A stretch of DNA of 64,000 bases from contig NC_035443.2 in assembly GCF_002127325.2 (NCBI RefSeq), positions 148,132,415-148,196,414 of the forward strand, written 5' to 3'. Made by a program: the position numbers and the translations under genes. The notes beneath the pieces were generated by a model that did no database searches, had not been told where the DNA came from, and worked only from the letters and a program-made list of their open reading frames with translations. The stretch comes from Helianthus annuus. Its lineage: Eukaryota > Streptophyta > Magnoliopsida > Asterales > Asteraceae. This document shows positions 57,194 through 64,000 of this stretch, one piece after another (within the stretch, counting starts at the first letter, position 1; each line of letters begins with the position of its first letter).

Positions 57194-57520
57194 CTTGATG
57201 CTCAACATGATAAAAGATACTAAGTGATATAAACATAACGAACTATGTATCATGTGGGTAACATACCAACGGCGTATGATTTTATGGTCTTAAATCTTGC
57301 GTTGATAGATAGCCAACATCTGAGGTTTCGGGTCTTTATATTGTTGAATCATCCGGGGATATCTTGGTTGTCCTTCTGCTTAGAACTAAAATTGTGCATG
57401 ACCCCAGGAAAGAAAGTCACTTGGAATTAGCTCATTTCTATTTGAATGTCTGTATGTTTTCCCGATACACACAATTTTGATCTGATTCTGAAATCTTCTC
57501 TGAAAAAGTCGTGTACCTCC

Positions 57521-57599
57521 TCTGCTGCATCCAGATACATGCTGACCTGGAGGTGCTAGGCAACGACAGCTTCTGCTGCATCCAGATACATGCTGACCT
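57521..57599. repeat. 28-bp direct repeat
   Basis: TCTGCTGCATCCAGATACAT and the next 8 bases occur at 57521-57548 and again at 57572-57599. Confidence 0.9.
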
Positions 57600-58910
57600 A
57601 GCTGTACGTTGTCGCGCTGTAGATCTAAACACCCGAAAGAGGCCCTCTAGTGCCCAAAAGAAACCCCAAGAAACCTATATCAAATTGAGAAAAACTCATT
57701 TGATCTGTATATTATATCACCTCTGCAAAAGATCTATTCTGTTCTCTTCTCAATCCACTCCCAGTTAAGATTTCAGAAATCTGGATTGGACTTGTGAAAT
57801 ATGTGGTAGGGAAGATACTTGCATGATAGAGTGTGCTGTTTATATTTCCGGGATTTGACTAGTATTTATTTGGGTGTTCATTGTTAAGAAATTAAAACAT
57901 GATAAAACAGATTATATGCAGACTGTACAGTCAGGATATCTTAAAGGATGACATCAGTATACTCACCTGCTACGATGAATCGTTGTGCTTACCTTGATCG
58001 TGGGGGTATGCCTTGGAATGGGACACACGGGTATAATAGTATAATATTACCTTAAGCATATCACGAAGTTGAAAATTGAAAGTTGAGCGTTAAAGTTTAA
58101 GTGGACAAACATATTGGCAATCGCATAGACCAGTTTGATTAGGCTCGTACTGAAAAGTGTTCCTTAGTCTGCCTGAGAACGAATTATGATCCCATTTGCA
58201 ATTGTAATTGTATATTATGGTAGTTGTGTATATTTTGAGTTTTTATTTATTTTAGTTCTTAAAAGTTAAAAAATTAAAAAAAAAATTAAAAAAAATTCAA
58301 AAATCCAAAAATAGTGTGTTTATTTGTTTCTCTTAAAAATTAAAATGTAACCGTTCTTGAAGATTTGACTGATCATCAAAAGTTAAAAGAATTTAAATTG
58401 TGAAATTGGATGTACCTAGTGTTCATGTGGTACTCTCCCTGTTGCATAAGAAATGTTTGCTTATGAATTTGTGAGCATGTGCAGAAATTGATTTCAATCA
58501 AGAACAGGGGTTGATGAAGACTGAGATGCTGTTAGTTGCTGAAGAAGCCCAAAGCATCACAACAACAAGATGTACCTGAGTCAGAAGAACCGGATACGAG
58601 ACGTCGTCTGACAATGAAAGTACATTTGAAGAAGTACCGTGAACCTGCTTGAAAGACAAAGACTGAAGAAGAAAAGAGCTGCTGAGAATCCTCCTCTCAC
58701 ATTCTTTTGACAAGATTTTCAAGCAAATGCTGATCGAGATCTTGATATGAAGCTAACCACAAGAGCTGAAGAAAGAGACCCAGTGCTGAGAGTTCAGAAG
58801 TCAAGAACTTCCACAACATCTGCAGCATAGCGACAACCATAGATTTCGTTGAAGACGTTGCTAAATTCAAGTTATGAAGACAATTTGATGGCATCAGTCT
58901 AGGGGGAGAT

Positions 58911-59383
58911 TGTTAGGCCCTAAAGTGTGAGACTGACGCATCAAATTAACACAACGGACTACGGTTACAAACTGGGCTTTACCGGGTTAGTTAATATTAG
59001 GTTTTGGACCTTTATAGGTCACTTGGGTCAAGCTTTAGGCCATGTGGGCCAAGCAGGCCCAAGGGGAGCCCATGTAGGGAAGTGGGCTTAGGTTAGTATA
59101 TAAACAAGTTTTCCACTTGTTTTAGGGTTGGACTTTCATAGTTACAGATTTCTCTAGAGAGAGAGAGGCAATTGGTGGTGAACTTGTACCAGACGATTTT
59201 GCTTGTCAAAGTAATAGAATCGTGTGCAAGTTTAAAGGTGATTCGGTTTGTTCTTCGTTTCCATATTTTCGGTTCGTATTTTCATTGTTTTTCGATTTGT
59301 TCTTGAATCACATCAAGTTTGGATTCCGCACAAACTTGGTGTTATTTGATATCTTTGAAAGATCCGGTTAAACGGGACTTACA
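58911..59383 (+). repeat. 3' LTR of the Copia-derived insert
   Basis: 473 bp, TGTTAGGCCC to GACTTACA. TATA box GTATATAAAC near 59096. Preceded by a polypurine tract. Confidence 0.85.
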
Positions 59384-59498
59384 GTACAACACTTACTCCA
59401 CATAATACAAAAGTAAAAAGAACATTAACAGTCAAAGAAGTCAAAGTTGACTTGGACTTTGACTTTGACTTTGACATTCGAAAACACGGGGTGTTACA
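59384..59498 (-). repeat. 5' LTR of the Gypsy element, remaining part
   Basis: Matches 43044-43158 base for base as read, ends GGGTGTTACA, followed by the TGAGC duplication. Confidence 0.92.
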
Positions 59499-59780
59499 TG
59501 AGCCCCATCATTATCCAACTCTCTCTCTCTCTCTCTTTCCCCTATGCAGTGAGTATATACAGAAATCAAATCCCCTCGCGAAGTAAGCTTTGATGGTGGC
59601 GGTGTCCCCATGAGGTAAACTAGTTTACCGCTTAGTTCACCGCATCCACCCCTTTCACCCTTATGTGTTTGGTTGACAATGAAATTGGAATTTGGCATGA
59701 ATTCCTTCAAATTCCTTTAACTAAAAGAATTCAAAATCCTTCCTGTGTGTAAAGGAATTAAAGTAAATGCATTGGAATCT

Positions 59781-59909
59781 TCGACCTGTACCGTTTTGAC
59801 TTGAACTGTTTTGACTGTTTCAACGCAAACCGTTACAACCCGTACCGTTTCCACCCGAACCTTTTCGACCCGAACAGTTTCCGCCTGTACCATTTCCACC
59901 CGAACCGGT
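59781..59909. repeat. Degenerate ~15-bp minisatellite in the outer MITE
   Basis: Words of the form ACCCGAACCGTTTC repeat about eight times (CCTGTACCGTTTTGACTTG, CCCGTACCGTTTCC, CCCGAACAGTTTCC). Confidence 0.7.
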
Positions 59910-60083
59910 AGTGGTGAGTGTCGTGGTGATGGATTCTAATTCATTTAACAGCCAAACACATTAAAAATGAAATTGAGATTTCAATTTTAATTGGAATGTT
60001 TAAATTCCAAATCCAATTCCTTTAAATTCTAATTTCTATAGAAATTATAATCCAAAACATTCTGCGAACCAAACGTAGCCTAA

Positions 60084-60445
60084 CTATTTAATGTTTTTAT
60101 TATTGAACCCGTGTAATAAAAGGTTCTTTAACTTATTATATGAAATCAAGTAAGATAAAAATCCACTACAAAGAAATTCTATGGTGCACATAGGACAATT
60201 AAATTCATATGACTAATCTAATGCGTGTGTGTTCATAACTTATCATTTTAGTATGGTGCACATAGGACAATAAAAATTTTATGACTATTGAGAGAATAAG
60301 TATATTCTCTAAAATTGAATAAGTATATTCTCTAAAGGCAATGGTGTGCATTATTAAATATAGGTAATCTATCAAGTTGAACATATCTCAAACAATCTAA
60401 TAAACCACTATTACAATTACAATAGCGTGCAAAAAGTTTATATTT
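60084..60445. other. AT-rich intergenic sequence with short duplications
   Basis: ATGGTGCACATAGGACAAT occurs at 60181 and 60254, and AATAAGTATATTCTCTAAA at 60295 and 60319. No gene. Confidence 0.5.
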
Positions 60446-61718
60446 GGGTTAATGGATTTAAACACTCCCAACTATTGCCATTTGGTCGCTGACACTCTCA
60501 ACTTTGACTTTGGCTCCCACCACTCCCAACTTAATACTTGGGTTGCTGTGTCACCTCGTCATTAACCAAACACTAACTTGGTTAGTTTTGTTGTCCTACG
60601 TGGCTAATTTTAGATGATGTGGCGTTTTTTAATGAGGTGGCATGCTGATCAGCTGATGAAAACTTATATATTATATATATAAAAATCAGTTTATATTCAC
60701 CCCCTCTCTCTCTCACTTAACACCACCACCATCCACCCACACCACCGTCCTGCCTTCCACCCCACCATAACCCTACGTTGTCATCCACCCTACCACCATA
60801 ATCCCCTGTTCAAGAACCATTGGGGGAAAACGAGGTTATGATGATGATCAGGTGATGTTGAGGAGGGGAACAGTGGTGCTGTCGCAGATCCCCCTCAATT
60901 CACACTCTTCTACCTAGGGTTTCATCATCCCCACTCCATCTCATCTCACCGTTAGGGTTTCCGCCACCTAATCGGAACCATCGCTGGCTGTTTTTCCGAT
61001 CTCCGATGGACGCGGCCGCTAGTGTTGCTCCGATGTCGGTGCCATCGTCTCAATCTCAGTCCTCTCGGAAAGCATGGCGTGTTGTTTCCGATCATCATGA
61101 GGTAATTTGTTTAGATTAACAGTTAAACACTCGCCGTTCACTATTCTAGAGCTATTTCAGGGGGGTGGTGTGATGTTGAGGATGGGAACAGTGGTGCCGT
61201 CGCCGGTGAAATCCGCCGTTTCACCTCCAACAGTGTGAAATCGCTGTTGAAAGATTAAAATGAGAAGGCGATGATGATAATGATTTGTGTACGGATTCAT
61301 ATCCGAGCATCGTAATCAGTCATGGGGTCAACATCGACCCGTATCTTGGCGGGGCAACCCAGATGGTATGTGAGAGCTCCAACAAGGGCTTTTTATTTAC
61401 TCTTACGGTGCAACCGGTGTTGCAGCCATGGCGGTGATCGTCCCTCTTGTCTGATCTTCATGTTACAGATCTGAGCCACTTTCTCTTTACTTCATATTAC
61501 AGATCTGAATCAGGTTTACATTACATGTCATACATGCCACGTCAGATTAAGATTAATATGACACGTAGGCTAATTTTCCTAACCCAATTAGTGTTTATTT
61601 AACGAGGGGGTGCCATGACAAACAATGTGTTAAGTTAGGAGTGGTGGAAGCCAAAGTCAAAGTTGAGAATGCCAGCGGCCAAATGGCAATAATTGGGGGT
61701 GTTTAAATCCATTAACCC
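60446..61718. mobile_element. Pack-MULE-like element
   Basis: About 120-bp inverted ends starting GGGTTAATGGATTTAAACAC and a perfect 9-bp duplication TTTATATTT (60437-60445, 61719-61727), diagnostic of Mutator-like elements. The interior (60700-61500) is GC-richer, with CCACCACC stretches, gene-like leaders (TAGGGTTTC) and a coding-exon-like segment. No transposase. Confidence 0.88.
61006..61101 (+). pseudogene. Captured first exon in the Pack-MULE
   Basis: ATG at 61006 opens 32 codons (MDAAASVAPMSVPSSQSQSS, then RKAWRVVSDHHE) ending exactly at a splice donor GAG/GTAATTTG (61101/61102). Upstream lie TAGGGTTTCATC and GTTAGGGTTTCC, common in plant leaders. This fits capture of a gene's promoter-proximal part. 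I do not recognise the donor gene. Confidence 0.55.
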
Positions 61719-61887
61719 TTTATATTTACCAATTTACTCACACGTAGAAATCATCACAACTATTTAGATCCAAGCTATACTTTCGAGTAATTGTTGTGTA
61801 CATAGGGAGATACCACAAGGTGGTTGTGCGTTTCATCCCAACCACAATAATCCTAGTTGTGCGGTAACACAACAAATACGTTTTGCT

Positions 61888-61995
61888 AATGTGAGGTTAG
61901 CCCATTTGGTAGAGTCATATGCCACTTAGAGGGGAGGTTTTAGGTTCAAACCTGAGTAAAAAAGCAATTTAAAATTATTGATGTAACTAGAATAG
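61888..61995 (+). mobile_element. tRNA-derived SINE
   Basis: A-box-like GGTTAGCCCATTTGGT (61895-61910) and B box GGTTCAAACC (61943-61952) at polymerase III spacing, followed by A-rich sequence. It does not form a full tRNA. Confidence 0.6.
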
Positions 61996-62635
61996 GAGTC
62001 GCATTTGCCGTTACAAAAAGACAACCAATGTGTGCTTCCGTTTGACAATAAGTGTTCACAACTTGAGAATTCAAGTATAAAATATTTCCTTTAGGCATTG
62101 TATCTAGTTGTGGATACAAAAATTCTTCTCACAGAAGGCACAGTAGTTATCAAATTCAACTAGTAGTTATCAAATTCAACTAGCAAACATAACCATGGAA
62201 AAGGATATTTCAACACACTCACGAGTAGCCGTCGTTGTAGAAAAAACTCACGAGTAGCCCCTCGGAGCCCACAAGGCGGTGTTAGGGGTGTTTATGGCTT
62301 TATGTGGAGGTGCGGCGTCACTCCATACCACCCAACCTAAACAAATATCTAAAAACAAACACAAAACATTGAGTTTTTATGTTACTTTTTAATATCACTA
62401 TGTACTCACCTTGTCTGGGGTGAACATAGCTTCTAGTGAGGGGTAGCACTCGCTGCCCCTGAACGTTTACGTCAAAGTGTACTTTTTTAAGTTTTATGTA
62501 TTATGTTGTCCTTGAAAGTATTTTAGGCTATTCTCATATATATTTTTTAGGCTTTTAACGAAAGCCCAACATTAATTGATGATTAAAAACCCAATAATTA
62601 ATTAAAACCTTAGTTAAAAGCCTACTTTAATTAAA
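61996..62635. other. Intergenic sequence with short direct duplications
   Basis: TAGTTATCAAATTCAACTAG occurs twice in tandem (about 62143-62182), and ACTCACGAGTAGCC at 62217 and 62246. No gene recognised. Confidence 0.45.
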
Positions 62636-63429
62636 GAGTAAACTGCCAAAATGGTTCTTGAGTTTTGGTCATTAAAGAGTAAACTACCAAAACTCATAAC
62701 TTTTGAATCTGGGTCTCTATGGTTTCAATTTTGTTACCACTTTCATCCAAAATTAAAATCTGATCAGATTTTTCAGTTAACATCCAGATTTTTTGTCTTT
62801 TTCCTCCTTTTCAATGAAGGGCAAAAATGTCTCTCTAATCTGTCTCTTCGTATGTTTTTATCATAAATTATTGTATTTTGATTAAAGTTTATTCAAAATC
62901 TTGAAATGGGTTGTTGGTTGTTAATTGTTTGATTTTAAATTTATTTATTTATTTTTGTACTTTTTTCTCACGGATTCATTTATGTGTGGCAGATATAGTT
63001 AAAGAAACCTTTGATGACCATCAAAATTTGATCCTTTCTTGGCTGATGCATTTTCACTTTCTTGCATTGGATTCTGAGATGAGGTTTTGATTAAAGGAAA
63101 TCGATTTTTTAGTAAAACCCCCAAAATTAGAAATTTGATTTAATCTTAGTTTTAGTTATTCTTGGTGTTCAAGAAGATGGTGTACTCTGATAAAGATGAT
63201 GTTAGGATTTTAATATTAAGAGAATAAAATATTGTAAGGCAAAAGACTCAAATGTCCCTCATATGAGGGGCACGTGACTAAAATTTAACAGTTAAAATGG
63301 ATGCCGTTTGAGGTGGGGAGCAAAATGGTAAAAAGTTAGCATGACCAATGAGGAAAATGGCCATTTTTAAACTATTGAGGCAGAACCGTTAAATGACCAA
63401 ACCACAGGAAGCAAAAACGAACTTAACTC
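62636..63429. mobile_element. MULE-type MITE
   Basis: The ends GAGTAAACTGCCAAAATGG and the inverse of GAAGCAAAAACGAACTTAACTC pair loosely, and TTTTGGTCATTAAA pairs with TTAAATGACCAAA further in. Same end style as 23640 and 35116. Duplication not resolved. Confidence 0.6.
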
Positions 63430-64000
63430 TATTAAAAATATAGATAATCAAACTATTAAAGCGGCCAAATCATATATGTTAAAAAATGGTCATTTGTTAT
63501 GTTTAACAATTTTACAGGATATGATTAGCAAGTAGATATGGGTTGTCCTAATATATACTTACCAACCCTTCGATACGGGATTATACTTAGATTCTCGCGA
63601 GAGGAAGAGCGATATTCGAGGATGATGGAACCACCCGAGGCGATATCTATGATCTACACTTATTGTTTAATAATGTTGATGATATTCAAAGAATTAACAC
63701 ATGTAACTCACAAAACTTTTATACTTGACATCATAGACAGAAGCAGAAACAAGACCAATCCCTCTGTTGCCATCAATATTTTGTAAAGATTTTCAACAGT
63801 GATTGCTTTTTAGTTTACAACTACTTTTGCTGATGTTCTTGAGTTCACGAAAAACTATAAAACAACTCGTATTATATCACAAAACAACAATTCTCACACA
63901 AGGTGTAACCATATTCCAATTGATTATCGCTGAAGATTATGCTCACAGCCGAATGTATACCCATACGCGACTGTTAATACCTGTGCACAAAACTCCTGAC
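63430..64000. other. Unassigned sequence at the window end
   Basis: AT-rich, with one 82-codon open frame (63538-63786) without recognisable motifs. No supportable gene. Confidence 0.35.

Larger units (their letters stand above)
56646..58910 (+). other. Non-coding 3' part of the Copia-derived insert
   Basis: No pol motifs in any frame that I could see. Two short direct duplications lie inside. It ends with the polypurine tract TAGGGGGAGAT (58900-58910). Confidence 0.5.
54638..59383 (+). mobile_element. Copia-derived insert lacking its 5' LTR
   Basis: The right end is an intact LTR ending ACTTACA at 59383, next to GTACAAC of the host LTR. The left end lacks an LTR and primer site. The host LTR lost 69 bp (equivalent of 42975-43043) at the left junction, and no target duplication remains. 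The simplest reading is insertion of a Copia element followed by deletion of its 5' LTR and the adjacent host LTR. It encodes only a gag-like ORF, so the parent was non-autonomous or has lost pol. Confidence 0.8.
40320..59498 (-). mobile_element. Ty3/Gypsy chromovirus (Tekay-like), with nested insertions
   Basis: The target duplication TGAGC is at 40315-40319 and 59499-59503. LTRs are 40320-43158 and 51983-54637 plus 59384-59498. On the minus strand, the primer site TGGTATCAGAGCC follows the 5' LTR, then gag, protease, reverse transcriptase, RNase H and integrase with a C-terminal chromodomain-like segment, then the polypurine tract. That order and the chromodomain place it among chromoviruses. 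The LTR halves align without gaps (2655 and 115 bp in both copies) except for a 69-bp loss beside the Copia insertion. Three in-frame stops, one frameshift and a solo LTR in the integrase make it defective. Confidence 0.95.
40110..59660. mobile_element. Second Tourist-like MITE nested in the first
   Basis: Left end GGGTGAGACGGGTGGT and right end ACCCCTTTCACCC pair as inverted repeats. The duplication TTA is at 40107-40109 and 59661-59663. Without the Gypsy element it is about 370 bp. Confidence 0.78.
40001..60080. mobile_element. Tourist-like (PIF/Harbinger) MITE, outermost layer
   Basis: Left end GGGTGTGTTTGGTTCGCATG and right end CTGCGAACCAAACGTAGCC are inverted repeats. The 3-bp target duplication TAA lies at 39998-40000 and 60081-60083. 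Subtracting the inner insertions leaves about 530 bp. A 3-bp TTA/TAA duplication and GGG ends are hallmarks of Tourist elements. Confidence 0.8.

Noticed and set aside
59717..59899. 60-codon minus-strand ORF with VETVRVET repeats
   Set aside because: It is a translation of the minisatellite inside a MITE.
61890..61960. tRNA gene on the plus strand
   Set aside because: Only promoter boxes are tRNA-like; no cloverleaf could be drawn.
63538..63786. 82-codon ORF near the window end
   Set aside because: No motif, no recognisable promoter or splice context, and AT-rich surroundings.

Overview
This is a plant nuclear window built almost entirely of transposable elements around one recognisable host gene. 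The element types (long-LTR Ty3/Gypsy chromovirus, Ty1/Copia, Tourist, MULE and hAT MITEs, Helitrons ending in hairpin plus CTAG, tRNA-derived SINEs, an endogenous pararetrovirus) point to a eudicot. LTR termini such as TGTCACACCCCAACCGATGG suggest Asteraceae; that is inference from memory of similar repeats, not a search result.

Layout. 1-2201: a pararetroviral ORF VI-like region (viroplasmin/transactivator) as an inverted repeat. 2883-8929: a degraded long LTR-like block holding a Helitron and a SINE. 9710-21752: a ~3 kb-type LTR split by a second LTR of the same family (12344-21040), which itself holds a solo Copia-type LTR and a complete 4.7 kb Copia element with apparently identical LTRs. 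22438-24932: remains of a Helitron with PIF1-like helicase. 25467-26765: an intact 432-codon Athila-type ORF. 29283-38046: the host gene, a 14-exon LETM1 (mitochondrial inner-membrane cation/proton exchanger) on the minus strand, 737 codons with every junction phase-consistent; MITEs and a Helitron sit in its introns. 39002-39844: another Helitron. 39998-60083: a nest, from outside in: Tourist MITE, second Tourist MITE, 19.2 kb Gypsy chromovirus, and inside that a 3 kb solo LTR in the integrase and a Copia-derived fragment in the 5' LTR. The MITEs, the Gypsy element and the solo LTR keep matching target site duplications; the Copia fragment does not. 60446-61718: a Pack-MULE-like element with 9-bp duplication and a captured gene start. 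The rest holds a SINE, a MITE and unassigned AT-rich DNA.

Main points of interest. (1) Three copies of the ~3 kb LTR share a conserved putative leader, a CA/TG hairpin, a GTATGT splice donor and an acceptor, and each carries a different GC-rich palindrome cassette at the same place just upstream of the acceptor. (2) The pararetrovirus inverted repeat has homologous arms but unrelated promoter segments. (3) The last exon of LETM1 is separated from the rest by an intron containing a Helitron end. (4) A MITE landed in the penultimate codon of the Athila-type ORF.

Limits: exon models rest on reading frame, splice signals and family knowledge. Percent identities were not computed; statements of identity come from reading the sequences side by side.
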